Shown here: positions 17,365 through 25,918 of the stretch, in pieces
How the letters are laid out: every line of letters begins with the position of its first letter
Position numbering within the stretch: position 1 is the stretch's first letter
DNA from: Pelotomaculum thermopropionicum SI
GTDB taxonomy: Bacteria; Bacillota; Desulfotomaculia; Desulfotomaculales; Pelotomaculaceae
NCBI GenBank assembly: GCA_000010565.1
Contig: AP009389.1
Location: 1,674,001-1,738,000, forward strand
Direction: 5' to 3'
Length of the DNA: 64,000 nucleotides
Translations under genes and position numbers: made by a program
The notes under the pieces: generated by a model
The model's database searches: none
Seen by the model: only the letters and a program-made list of their open reading frames with translations
What the model was told of the DNA's origin: nothing

Positions 17365-18267
17365 TTATTTAATTTCAAATGCCCTAACACCTACCGGGCT
17401 CGGTTTTAAAACCATAACTCTCGATTTCACGCCGTTCTGCCGAAAAGTATCGCTCATGACCCTGGCAATCAGATCGAAGTTTGAATCGGCAAAGGCAATT
17501 ACCGCGGGCCCTGCCCCGCTTAAAGTAACCCCCCGGGCCCCGGCCAGCTTTGCAGCAGCCAGAACCTTCTTCAGGCCGGGAATAAGGGAGGAGCGCAGGG
17601 ACTGGTGAAGCCGGTCTTCCATTGCCGGCCCCAGGAGGCTTAAATCCCCTTGCTGGAGGGCCGCCACCAGCAGGGCCACCCTGCCTAAATTAAAAACGGC
17701 ATCCTGAAACGGTACCTGTGAAGGAAGAATTTCCCTGGCGGTTCTGGTGGCAAGGGGAAAATCCGGCACCGCCACCACTCCCTTCAAGCCCTGGGGCGGT
17801 TGTATTTTCAGGCATTTTACCTCGCCATCCATCTGTACAGACACTACAATCCCGCCCAGTATGGCCGGAGCCACATTGTCCGGGTGCCCTTCAATTGAAC
17901 TGGCCAGGTTAATCATGTCTTTAACGCCAAGCTTTCCTCCGGAAAGGAGGTTAGCGGCAACAACCCCGCCCACAACCGCCGCAGTGCTGCTACCCAGCCC
18001 GCGGGCAGCAGGAATTTGATTGATAAGCCTGAGCTTAAGGCCGGGCGGCGAAAAACCCGTATTTCCGAAAACACGCTGGGCGGCCTGAAACACCAGGTTT
18101 CGCTCGTCCCGCGGGATATCGGCCGCGCTTTCTCCCGAAACCTCAATAACCAGGCCGCGGGAAGCGGGGATCATCTCTACAATGTTATACAGCTCCAGCG
18201 CCATGCCCAGGCAGTCGAAACCCGGCCCAAGGTTCGCAGAGGTGGCAGGCACCTGCACTCGGATCAT
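17365..18267 (-). CDS. thrB: Homoserine kinase
   Basis: A GHMP-family kinase (300 residues) that phosphorylates homoserine for threonine synthesis. Motifs: VRVP-like VQVPATSANLGPGFDCLGMA at the N-terminus, the ATP-binding PAARGLGSSTAAVVGGVVAA, and VTLSGAGPAVIAFA near the C-terminus. It starts at ATG with AGGAGG 10 bases upstream, 32 bases after the stop of hom. Threonine synthase itself is not in this window. Confidence 0.94.
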   Translation of the reverse strand: MIRVQVPATSANLGPGFDCLGMALELYNIVEMIPASRGLVIEVSGESAADIPRDERNLVFQAAQRVFGNTGFSPPGLKLRLINQIPAARGLGSSTAAVVGGVVAANLLSGGKLGVKDMINLASSIEGHPDNVAPAILGGIVVSVQMDGEVKCLKIQPPQGLKGVVAVPDFPLATRTAREILPSQVPFQDAVFNLGRVALLVAALQQGDLSLLGPAMEDRLHQSLRSSLIPGLKKVLAAAKLAGARGVTLSGAGPAVIAFADSNFDLIARVMSDTFRQNGVKSRVMVLKPSPVGVRAFEIK

Positions 18268-18299
18268 CAGGGTGAATCCTCCTGTTCCGGCGTACCTTC

Positions 18300-19592
18300 T
18301 TACTCTCCCTCGACCCTGATTACGTTAGATATTTCATTTACCGTTGAAAGTTCTTTTATAATCCTCAGGGCATCCTGCAGGTTTCGCTCCAGGACCTCAT
18401 GAGTGACCAGCACTATCTCGGCAAATTTTCCGTCTGTATGTTTTTGAATTACAGATGCCAGGCTCACCTCATTGCTGCCCAGGACAAAGGCTATGCCTGC
18501 CAATACTCCCGGTTTGTCGGCTACTTTTAAGCGGATGTAATATTTAGTTGAAGTCAGCCCCATCGGTTTGACCGGCTTTTCCTCAAAGCAAGTGCAACTG
18601 ATAATCCCCGGAACTTTCTTTATCAGGTTGCGGGCTGCATTCATTACATCCGCTACCACAGCACTGGCGGTGGGCATCTCGCCAGCCCCCCGGCCGAAGA
18701 ACATAACGTCGCCGACGGCATCCCCGCTTACGAAAATAGCATTGTAAACATCGTTCACCGACGCCAACGGGTGGTTCTTTGGAAGCAGCGCCGGATGCAC
18801 CCGCACTTCGATCCCTTCTTCGCTTTCCTTGGCTATAGCGAGAAGCTTTACGACATAGTTGAGCTCGGCGGCATATCTTATATCTTCGGCGGTAATCCGG
18901 GTAATTCCTTCTACGTAGACTTTATCCAGGGCAATCCTGGTGTTAAAGGCGATGGAGGCCAGTATCACCAGCTTGCGCGCTGCGTCATACCCACCTATGT
19001 CGGCACCGGGGTCGGCCTCGGCATAACCCAGGGCCTGGGCTTCTCTGAGAACGCTCTGAAAATCAAGCCCTTCCCTGCTCATCATGGTCAGCATATAATT
19101 GGTCGTACCGTTGATAATGCCCATTATCTTGTGGATGCGGTTGGCCGCGAGGCATTCCTTGAGCGGCCTGATAATGGGTATTCCCCCGCCCACGCTACCT
19201 TCAAAAAGAAGGTCACAGCCGTTTGCGGCAGCAGCTTCAAAAAGCTCTCTGCCATGCTCGGCAATCATGTCCTTGTTGGCCGTAACCAGGCTCTTGCCCC
19301 GCTTTAGCGCCTGCAGCGAATAATCTAATGCGGGGCGGATCCCGCCCAGAACTTCAACAACGACATCGATATCGGGGCTGTCCAGAATATCGCCGGCATT
19401 GTCGGTGAGCAGACCCTCCTCCACTTTAAATCCCCGGTCTTTTGTGACGTCGCGCACCAGAATTTTTTTTACTTTTACCGGCAGGCCGACTTTTTGTTCT
19501 ATTAAGGCCTGATTTTCCATTAGAATGCGATAAACACCCCGGCCAACGGTTCCCATCCCCAGTAAACCAACACCAATTTTGCAGCGTGACAC
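18300..19592 (-). CDS. hom: Homoserine dehydrogenase
   Basis: NAD(P)-dependent reduction of aspartate semialdehyde to homoserine. Of 430 residues, the N-terminal Rossmann domain shows VGLLGMGTVGRGVYRIL, followed by VTANKDMIAEHG, the catalytic-domain GIINGTTNYMLTMM and EADPGADIGGYDAARKL, and a C-terminal ACT domain (YYIRLKVADKPGVLAGIAFV) for feedback control. It starts at GTG with AGGGGAG 8 bases upstream. It lies between pheB and thrB in one operon. Confidence 0.95.
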   Translation of the reverse strand: MSRCKIGVGLLGMGTVGRGVYRILMENQALIEQKVGLPVKVKKILVRDVTKDRGFKVEEGLLTDNAGDILDSPDIDVVVEVLGGIRPALDYSLQALKRGKSLVTANKDMIAEHGRELFEAAAANGCDLLFEGSVGGGIPIIRPLKECLAANRIHKIMGIINGTTNYMLTMMSREGLDFQSVLREAQALGYAEADPGADIGGYDAARKLVILASIAFNTRIALDKVYVEGITRITAEDIRYAAELNYVVKLLAIAKESEEGIEVRVHPALLPKNHPLASVNDVYNAIFVSGDAVGDVMFFGRGAGEMPTASAVVADVMNAARNLIKKVPGIISCTCFEEKPVKPMGLTSTKYYIRLKVADKPGVLAGIAFVLGSNEVSLASVIQKHTDGKFAEIVLVTHEVLERNLQDALRIIKELSTVNEISNVIRVEGE

Positions 19593-19611
19593 TTGCGATA
19601 CTCCCCTTTCC

Positions 19612-20064
19612 TTAAACCAGGCTGTGGCCTACGGGATTTACCTCCCGCACGCCGTCCAGTTCCCGAATGCGTTTGGTTATATTATCCAAATCGCCCTCCA
19701 GGCCTGCCGTTTCAAAGGTAACGGTAACGCTGGCCAGCCCGTGCACCGGGACGTTCTGGTTGATGGTGAGAATGTTTGCCCTGGCCGCAGCCAGAATACC
19801 GAGAACCTTTGAGAGTATGCCCGAACGGTGTTCCAAAACCATGGCCAGCGTTACCGTTACGCCAGGGCTCCACTGGTGAAATGGGAACACCCCGTCCTTA
19901 TATTTGTAGAATGCACTCCGGCTTAAATCCACCTTTTCTACAGCCTCATTAACTGTAGCCGCATCCCCCCTCAGGAGCAATTCCTTGGCCAGAACCGTTT
20001 TTAAAATAGCTTCCGGCAGGAGATCCTCCTGAACAAGGTAAAACTTGCGCTCCTTCTTGGCCAT
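19612..20064 (-). CDS. pheB: ACT domain protein of the PheB (UPF0735) family
   Basis: A 150-residue regulatory protein. The N-terminal half ([20 protein letters not shown] and [18 protein letters not shown]) resembles a small helical DNA-binding-like domain. The C-terminal half is a complete ACT domain ([17 protein letters not shown] and [13 protein letters not shown]). The family is found beside hom/thr genes in many Firmicutes. The biochemical role is not established; amino-acid sensing is the inference. It is first in the operon, with its own promoter 50 bases upstream and an AAGGGG ribosome site. Confidence 0.88.
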
Positions 20065-20115
20065 TGCAAATCCCCTTGTCCTTTAACTATGGATATATTT
20101 CCACCCATGGTAGAC

Positions 20116-20143
20116 ATTATAACACTGGCAGTGCAGCTGGCAA
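20116..20143 (-). promoter_or_regulatory. Sigma-A promoter of the pheB-hom-thrB-lysC operon
   Basis: On the minus strand TTGCCA and a perfect TATAAT are separated by 16 bases, about 50 bases before the pheB start. The leader is short and shows no riboswitch or T-box. Confidence 0.65.
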
Positions 20144-20254
20144 GACCTTAAAAACCTTCTCATGTTTTAAAAGGAATATTGTTTTCCACTTCCGGCAACA
20201 ATATTTTCATTATTTAACAACATGACTGTTAAGAATAATAATGGTGATTAAATC

Positions 20255-21022
20255 ATGAAGAATATTTTTAATAACCAGCGCCGCCAGAAAGCGGCCATCT
20301 CAGCATTTTCAATCAACGCTTTACACTTAAGAAATCCTTGGGTAGCTGCATGGTGGTCCGCAGCCTTTCCTGGCTTCGGGCACATGTTCATAGGCAATTA
20401 TATCAAAGGATATATCTTTACCATATGGGAATTCTATGTAAATATTAATAGTAATCTTAACACCGCTATTATATACTCCTTTACCGGTCATTTTGACAAG
20501 GCAAAAGCCGTTCTTGACACCAGATGGCTGCTTCTTTATACGGCCGTGTATGTTTACGCCATCTGGGACAGCTACCGCTCAACGGTAGACCTGAACAAGC
20601 TTGCCGCGCTTGCTGATAAAAACCACCCTCATATTTCTCCTTTTGCGATTAACTCCTTTGAAATAAACTACCTGGACAAAAGAAACCCGTGGGTAGCAGC
20701 AGTTTGGTCTGCCTTCACCCCGGGGCTTGGTACACTCTATTCACTCAGAACTATCACAGGATTTTACGCCCTCAGCTTATGGATAATTACCGCGTATTTT
20801 TCGCATATCTTCCAGGCAATCTATTATACTGCGATAGGAGCATTCGAGCAGGCTGCAGCTGCAGCCGACCCAGAATGGCTGCTTTTTATGCCTTCGATTT
20901 ATTGCTACGGCATTTACGGATCATATGTACATACGGTTGAGTACAACAAGCTCTTTAAACTTGAACAATCCAGGTTTTTAAAAGAAAGTTACCAAAACCG
21001 GGATTTTGATATGCCGGTGTAA
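20255..21022 (+). CDS. Membrane protein made of two tandem homologous halves
   Basis: A 255-residue protein with several hydrophobic segments. The first half (about residues 16-125) and the second (about 138-245) align well: INALHLRNPWVAAWWSAAFPG versus INYLDKRNPWVAAVWSAFTPG near the start, and YVYAIWDSYRSTVDLNKL versus YCYGIYGSYVHTVEYNKL near the end. This is an internal duplication of a unit with about three membrane passes. I do not recognise the family. The ribosome site is weak (GGTGATT). It is followed after 2 bases by another membrane protein gene, so the two are probably co-expressed. Confidence 0.7.
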   Translation: MKNIFNNQRRQKAAISAFSINALHLRNPWVAAWWSAAFPGFGHMFIGNYIKGYIFTIWEFYVNINSNLNTAIIYSFTGHFDKAKAVLDTRWLLLYTAVYVYAIWDSYRSTVDLNKLAALADKNHPHISPFAINSFEINYLDKRNPWVAAVWSAFTPGLGTLYSLRTITGFYALSLWIITAYFSHIFQAIYYTAIGAFEQAAAAADPEWLLFMPSIYCYGIYGSYVHTVEYNKLFKLEQSRFLKESYQNRDFDMPV

Positions 21023-21024
21023 AG

Positions 21025-21504
21025 ATGCAAAAAAGGCTGGCAGGCAAAATGTATGTGATATCTTCCTTTGAACACTCGCTCTTTTTGGAACTGGCCATTA
21101 CAGCTTTGGAACAGAAAGGTATCGCAAAAGAAAAGATACTTGCTGTCCCGCTCGAACAAAAAGTTGAAAAAAGAAAATTTTTTGACACGATCCACCGGTC
21201 GGACGGGATCAGCCTGTTTGACGGGGCAGCCGCCCTGGGGACGGCCTTTATGGCTTTAGGGGTCATTTACGGTTTTGTCTGGAAATGGGGGCCAATAATA
21301 TGGGGCTTAATCGGGCTGCTTTGCGGCGTTTTTTTGGGTTTTCTCCTGGATTTTTTTACCGGCAAAGAACGCCGCAATAAAAAAAAGGTGAAGAATATAG
21401 CAACAGAAGTGATCCTTATTATAAATTGCAGCGAAAACCAGGGCGAAATGGTGGAAAAAGTCCTCTGGGACCATTTTGCCTTAGGTGTTGGAAAAATAGA
21501 TTAA
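21025..21504 (+). CDS. Small membrane protein, unknown function
   Basis: A 159-residue protein with a soluble N-terminal part (MYVISSFEHSLFLELAITAL), two closely spaced transmembrane segments at about residues 75-115, the second glycine-rich, then a basic patch (KERRNKKKVK) and a short beta-rich tail. It is coupled to the duplicated membrane protein upstream with a 2-base gap. The start may be the second ATG (residue 9), because the first has no ribosome site. No family recognised. Confidence 0.6.
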   Translation: MQKRLAGKMYVISSFEHSLFLELAITALEQKGIAKEKILAVPLEQKVEKRKFFDTIHRSDGISLFDGAAALGTAFMALGVIYGFVWKWGPIIWGLIGLLCGVFLGFLLDFFTGKERRNKKKVKNIATEVILIINCSENQGEMVEKVLWDHFALGVGKID

Positions 21505-21518
21505 TAAAAAATGATATT

Positions 21519-21977
21519 TCAATCATTATTTTTATAAAGCCATTTATAAAACCAGTACCAGACAAACCAGCTAAAAAACCATAAGATATAAGAGTAGTAC
21601 CAGTCATACCCATTGTGATATTTAATAAGCCCTGTATATCTCTCAGCAAGATATTCAAAACCTGTCAGAAGGGTTGTCAATAAAAAAGCCCATGATATTT
21701 GCCTGCCAAGCCCCCGGGGAATATACCTGACCCAAAACATAGCCATTATCGGTACCACAACGAAATTAACCGGCCAAGAAATGTCATCTGGTTTATCAAA
21801 AATTCTGGTCGGAAAATTCCACCAATTAAAATTCATTGCCAAAAAACACCAGATATTTGCGTAATAACTAGCAAAAAATCCAACAGGTATGTATTTCTTC
21901 ATCCCTTTTCTTTTTATCATAAACATTAATATGGCAGCAGCCATTGAACCATACTGAATCCATTTTTCTATAGCCAT
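21519..21977 (-). CDS. CBO0543-like integral membrane protein
   Basis: About 152 residues with four to five hydrophobic segments rich in Trp, Phe and Tyr and a C-terminal WYYSYILWFFSWFVWYWF segment. It resembles the CBO0543 family of small clostridial membrane proteins of unknown function. The frame stays open to a TTG at 22064, but that codon sits inside the T-tract of the spoIVA terminator. The ATG at 21977 (MAIEKWIQYG) has AAGGAT about 10 bases upstream, so I use it. Confidence 0.6.
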   Translation of the reverse strand: MAIEKWIQYGSMAAAILMFMIKRKGMKKYIPVGFFASYYANIWCFLAMNFNWWNFPTRIFDKPDDISWPVNFVVVPIMAMFWVRYIPRGLGRQISWAFLLTTLLTGFEYLAERYTGLIKYHNGYDWYYSYILWFFSWFVWYWFYKWLYKNND

Positions 21978-22061
21978 ACCCGGTCTATCCTTATCGTTTA
22001 ATTGAATCCTATAAAATTTTATAATATTTTTCTTCAAAAAATAAAAATTATACTTTTCAGC

Positions 22062-22090
22062 CAAAAATAAAAACCGGCCAGTTGACCGGT
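22062..22090 (-). terminator. Terminator of spoIVA
   Basis: On the minus strand ACCGGTCAACTGGCCGGT folds into a short hairpin followed by TTTTTATTTTT, beginning 11 bases after the spoIVA stop. Confidence 0.7.
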
Positions 22091-22100
22091 AGTAACTTTT

Positions 22101-23579
22101 TTAGATTATAATACAGATCAGGCCGCCGGAGCCCGCGTTGACAATGCGCGTGAGGGTTTCCTGCAGCTTGAGCTGGGCGTTCTCCGGCATGCGGTGGAGC
22201 TTGTTCTGGATGCCTTCCCGCACCAGGTCGTGCACTGACTTGCCGAATATTTCCGAGTTCCAGATCTTTTGCGGGTTATCCTCGAATTCTTTGAGCATGT
22301 ACTGCACCAGTTCCTCGCACTGTTTTTCAGTGCCGATAATCGGAGTAAGTTCCGTAGTAATGTCGGCCTTTATAATATGCAGGGAAGGGGCAGTGGCTTT
22401 CAATTTGATTCCAAAGCGGCTGCCCTGGCGAATCAGCTCCGGTTCCTCCAGCACCAGTTCATCCAGGGTCGGGGTAACCACACCATAACCGCTCTCCTTG
22501 ACTTCGTTCAGGGCCTGTGCCACCTTGTCGTATTCCCGCTTGGCAACGCTCAGCTCTTTCACCAGTTTGAACAGTTCCCTCTCGCCGGCAATATTAAAGC
22601 CGGACTGTTCGCTGAGCACCTGGTAGAACAGGGACGGCTCGGCCGTTACGCTGATGGAGGCAGAACCGGTGCCCATATCCATGCTTCGCAGGCTGACCTG
22701 GTCCACAAAGTCGTAATCGGACAGGCACTCCACCGCCCCGTTGACATCCCTCAGGCGGCGGACGTTTTTAACGGTCTCCCGGACCGAATCCTCAAACTTC
22801 TGGCGCAGCCAGTGCTTGACATCAAGTTCTTCCACCCAGGGCGGCAGGCTGATGTTGACTTCGTTTACCGGGAACTCGTAAAGGAGCTTTTCCATTATAT
22901 TTAAAATATCGGCCTGGGTCATCTGGGCACAGTCCAGGGGAAGCACCGGCACATCGTATTTCTCGCTCAGTTCGGCGGCAAGCCTCAAGGCCTCTTCGCC
23001 GGCGGCATCAGCGCTGTTTAAAAGCACCAGAAAAGGGCGGTTAATGTCTTTCATTTCTTCAATGACCCTTTCCTCGGCCTCAACATAGTTTTCCCTGGGA
23101 ATATCTGTTATTGTCCCGTCGGTAGTCATTACCAGCCCCATTGTGGAATGTTCGGAAATTACCTTCCTCGTTCCAACCTCGGCTGCTTCCTGAAACGGAA
23201 TGGGCTCTTCAAACCAGGGAGTGGACACCATCCGCGGGCCGTCCTCCTCCTCGTAACCTAAAGCACCTTCCACCCGGTAGCCAACACAGTCCACCATGCG
23301 GATTTTCACGTTTAAATTGGGCGTTATTTGAATTTCCACGGCTTCGTTAGGAATAAACTTCGGTTCGGTGGTCATCACTGTCCGCCCCGCCGCGCTCTGG
23401 GGCAGTTCGTCCTTGGCCCGTTCCCGGTCATAAACATTTTTTATGCTGGGAAGGACCATTAGCTCCATAAACCGCTTAATAAAGGTGGACTTGCCGGTGC
23501 GTACACCCCCAACCACGCCAAGGTACAGATCTCCCCCGGTGCGTTCCGCAATATCGCGGAAAATATCGGTTTTTTCCAT
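22101..23579 (-). CDS. spoIVA: Stage IV sporulation protein A, spore coat morphogenetic ATPase
   Basis: SpoIVA polymerises on the forespore surface by ATP hydrolysis and forms the basement layer of the spore coat. The 492-residue protein begins MEKTDIFRDIAERTGGDLY and has a Walker A motif (GVVGGVRTGKSTFIKRF), the GYRVEGALGYEEEDGPRMVSTP segment conserved in the family and a C-terminal part ending GSGGLICIII. The start is at 23579, which has AAGGAAGGAG upstream, rather than an ATG 11 codons earlier. A mother-cell sigma-E-like promoter lies about 160 bases upstream. It is monocistronic, with a terminator downstream. Confidence 0.95.
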   Translation of the reverse strand: MEKTDIFRDIAERTGGDLYLGVVGGVRTGKSTFIKRFMELMVLPSIKNVYDRERAKDELPQSAAGRTVMTTEPKFIPNEAVEIQITPNLNVKIRMVDCVGYRVEGALGYEEEDGPRMVSTPWFEEPIPFQEAAEVGTRKVISEHSTMGLVMTTDGTITDIPRENYVEAEERVIEEMKDINRPFLVLLNSADAAGEEALRLAAELSEKYDVPVLPLDCAQMTQADILNIMEKLLYEFPVNEVNISLPPWVEELDVKHWLRQKFEDSVRETVKNVRRLRDVNGAVECLSDYDFVDQVSLRSMDMGTGSASISVTAEPSLFYQVLSEQSGFNIAGERELFKLVKELSVAKREYDKVAQALNEVKESGYGVVTPTLDELVLEEPELIRQGSRFGIKLKATAPSLHIIKADITTELTPIIGTEKQCEELVQYMLKEFEDNPQKIWNSEIFGKSVHDLVREGIQNKLHRMPENAQLKLQETLTRIVNAGSGGLICIII

Positions 23580-23737
23580 GTGCACACTCCTTCCTTTATA
23601 AAAATTTTTCAAGCAATATATAAATTAAATGGCTGCATCCCTCCCCCGCTATAAAACGCAAAGCCAAACTCACCGAATTCTGCCGTATAAACCTAGTCCA
23701 CGTCTATTTTTTTCCAGTACCATACAGTAACAATATA

Positions 23738-23766
23738 TATATATGAGCTCATTGGCGGATTATGAC
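23738..23766 (-). promoter_or_regulatory. Candidate sigma-E promoter for spoIVA
   Basis: Minus strand: GTCATAAT, 13 bases, CATATATA. This agrees with the Bacillus sigma-E pattern (GTCATATT, 13-15 bases, CATACANT) and with the known mother-cell expression of spoIVA. It would give a leader of about 150 bases. The rest of 23580-23855 holds nothing else I can name. Confidence 0.4.
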
Positions 23767-23855
23767 CATTGTGAACGGGCCGGCAAAGAATATCGTTTTT
23801 GTTTTGCCTTATACAAGCGGCCAGCCTTAATAAAAAAATATTTTATATTAACAAA

Positions 23856-23880
23856 AACAAAAAAACTGCCGCTGGGCAGT
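23856..23880 (-). terminator. Terminator of the UGA-containing glutaredoxin-like gene
   Basis: ACTGCC/GGCAGT stem with a 4-base loop followed on the minus strand by seven T residues, about 45 bases past the TAA at 23924. Confidence 0.75.
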
Positions 23881-23904
23881 TCATTTTAAAAACTAACTTT
23901 GGAG

Positions 23905-23932
23905 CGGCCCACGGGCCGTTTCTTTAAACCCC
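23905..23932 (-). promoter_or_regulatory. Candidate bacterial SECIS hairpin
   Basis: Just after the UGA at 23935-23933 (minus strand) a hairpin CGGCC-CGUG-GGCCG can form. The apical loop begins 19 bases after UGA and has G at its second position. Bacterial SECIS rules ask for a 16-37 base distance and a G among the first two loop bases, and both are met. The stem is short (5 bp, or 6 with a tighter loop). Confidence 0.6.
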
Positions 23933-24148
23933 TCAGGTTCCGCCAAAACCAATTTTGACGTTACCGTTTTCCACAATTACCGGCACCTTGCGCACTCCGC
24001 CGGTGAGCTTAAGCATCTCCTGCATGGCCTTCTGGTCTTTTTGCACGTCATAGTATGAATAAGGCACTTTACGCTGGGACAAGTCTTTTTTGGCGGCTAA
24101 AGTGTACGGGCAGCCTTCCTTGCCGTACACCAGTACCTTAGCGGACAT
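23924..24148 (-). CDS. Glutaredoxin-like candidate selenoprotein ending Sec-Gly-Val (UXX-star type)
   Basis: A small thioredoxin-fold protein starting MSAKVLVYGKEGCPYT, with a single-Cys CPYT site at residue 13, KVPVIVENG as the cis-Pro strand, and IGFGGT before an in-frame UGA at 23935-23933. Reading UGA as selenocysteine adds Sec-Gly-Val and then TAA, giving 74 residues. A C-terminal Sec followed by two residues and stop is the hallmark of a glutaredoxin-like family that I recall being named UXX-star. A SECIS-like hairpin follows in the right place. ATG at 24148 has AAGGAGGGGG upstream. If UGA is a stop, the protein simply ends at GGT. Confidence 0.72.
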
Positions 24149-24253
24149 ACTCCCCCTCCTTATTCCCGGTATTACCATCAGTTTAACAAAATATTATATA
24201 AATGGCCAGCATATTCATCGATTTTATTTATAATCGCTTTGTTCAATACCGCC

Positions 24254-25303
24254 TTACAGTTTTATTTTCCCTACCATGGCGGCGGCCAGGGCCACCTCTT
24301 CCATTTCATGGGTTTTGCCTCTGGTCATTAGCTTATTTACGGCAACAGCCGGCGACAGTCCCTCAAAAAGCACCCTGTGGATCTGCTCGGTGATGGGCAT
24401 CTGGACGGCGTGCTTTTCAGAAAGCCGCCTGGCCGCCCGGGTGGTGCGGACGCCTTCCACCACCATTTTAACCATAGAAAGGGCCTCCTCCAGTGACTTT
24501 CCCTGCCCTATGGCCATGCCCGCCCTCCTGTTGCGGCTGTGCATGCTGGTGCAGGTAACGATCAGGTCGCCCACCCCGGAAAGGCCAGCAAAGGTCAGTG
24601 GATTTGCGCCCATCACCATGCCGAGGCGGGAAATTTCGGCCAGTCCTCTGGTCATCAGGGCGGCCTTGGTATTGTCGCCGAAGCCAAGGCCATCGGCAAT
24701 GCCAGTGCCCAGGGCGATTATGTTTTTTAGAGCTCCCCCCAATTCAACGCCGACCACGTCCGGGTTGGTATAAACCCTGAAACTCTCGCACATAAACAGG
24801 TCCTGAACCTGCTCGGCCCTTTCCATATTAGGCGATGCCACCACGACCGCGGTGGGTATGTCCCGCCCCACCTCCTCGGCATGGCTCGGCCCGGAAAGAA
24901 CCACATACCGGTCGAGCATGCTCAGGCCGGCTTCTTCCGCAAAAACCTGAGACATCCGGTACAGGCTTTCTTCCTCAATGCCTTTGGCAACATTTACCAG
25001 CACGGCATTTTCAGGCAGGTACGGCAACGACCTGCGCGCAACTTCCCGGAAAGCGTGGGATGGCACTCCGTAAACCACCGCTTTCGCTTTATATAAGGCT
25101 TTTTCCAGATCCAGGGTAACTTCTATATCTGCAGGGAGCATTACACCTGGTAAATAATGTCTGTTTTCCCTGGTTTCGTTAATCTCCCTGGCCTGTTCAG
25201 AAGAAGCAGACCACATCACAACCTGACAGCCCTTTTTCGACAGCAACCTGGACAGGGCGGTGGCCCAGCTTCCCGCTCCTAAAACAGCAACTTTTCCGCT
25301 CAC
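24254..25303 (-). CDS. gpsA: Glycerol-3-phosphate dehydrogenase [NAD(P)+]
   Basis: Reduces dihydroxyacetone phosphate to sn-glycerol-3-phosphate for phospholipid synthesis. 349 residues: [17 protein letters not shown] nucleotide site, [40 protein letters not shown] with the catalytic Lys, and [12 protein letters not shown]. It starts at GTG 25303, with GGAGG 7 bases upstream inside the end of plsY. The two are translationally adjacent (4 bases apart) and functionally linked, since PlsY uses the product. Confidence 0.95.
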   Translation of the reverse strand: MSGKVAVLGAGSWATALSRLLSKKGCQVVMWSASSEQAREINETRENRHYLPGVMLPADIEVTLDLEKALYKAKAVVYGVPSHAFREVARRSLPYLPENAVLVNVAKGIEEESLYRMSQVFAEEAGLSMLDRYVVLSGPSHAEEVGRDIPTAVVVASPNMERAEQVQDLFMCESFRVYTNPDVVGVELGGALKNIIALGTGIADGLGFGDNTKAALMTRGLAEISRLGMVMGANPLTFAGLSGVGDLIVTCTSMHSRNRRAGMAIGQGKSLEEALSMVKMVVEGVRTTRAARRLSEKHAVQMPITEQIHRVLFEGLSPAVAVNKLMTRGKTHEMEEVALAAAMVGKIKL

Positions 25304-25307
25304 TTGA

Positions 25308-25907
25308 TTACCTCCGTAAGTCTTTTTTCAGGCTGATCCGCGGTTCGGTGCCGGCCACAAGCCTTTTAATGTTCGGGATGTGCTTGTAAACGGCAAAAAC
25401 GGCAACAAATGCACCTACCGCCAGGTAAGGCCCTTCCAGATGAAAGGCCAGCATCAAAAAGGGAACAGAAACGGCCGCCAAAATCGACCCGGCGGAAACA
25501 TACCTTGATATACCAACCACTAGAAGCCAGACCGCAAAGGCCAGAACCGCCACCGGCAGGGATAAGGCAATAATTACACCCAAACCGGTAGCAATGAGTT
25601 TGCCTCCTTTAAAACCTAAAAATACAGGCCAACTGTGCCCGGCCAGGACCGCCATTGCCGACAGGCAAACCAGCAGCGGACCACCGAAGCAGTGCGCCAG
25701 TTCCACTGCCAGCAGCCCCTTGCCGGCATCCCCGGCCAGGGCTATAATCCCTGCGGCAGGCCCTGCGTTGCGCCAAACGTTGGTTGTCCCAACATTACCG
25801 CTTCCCAGGCGGCGAATATCAATTCCCTTTCCGTAACGGGCCACCAGGTAGCTAAAAGGTATGGAGCCAATCAAGTAGCTAGCTATAACAACCCAGTAAT
25901 CCGACAT
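25308..25907 (-). CDS. plsY: Glycerol-3-phosphate acyltransferase (acyl-phosphate type)
   Basis: Integral membrane enzyme that moves an acyl group from acyl-phosphate to glycerol-3-phosphate, the first step of phospholipid synthesis. 199 residues with about five membrane segments and the three PlsY motifs: [20 protein letters not shown] then [23 protein letters not shown], and a conserved C-terminal loop. It is followed by gpsA and preceded by der in the same direction. Confidence 0.95.
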   Translation of the reverse strand: MSDYWVVIASYLIGSIPFSYLVARYGKGIDIRRLGSGNVGTTNVWRNAGPAAGIIALAGDAGKGLLAVELAHCFGGPLLVCLSAMAVLAGHSWPVFLGFKGGKLIATGLGVIIALSLPVAVLAFAVWLLVVGISRYVSAGSILAAVSVPFLMLAFHLEGPYLAVGAFVAVFAVYKHIPNIKRLVAGTEPRISLKKDLRR

Positions 25908-25918
25908 TGCCCATCTCC

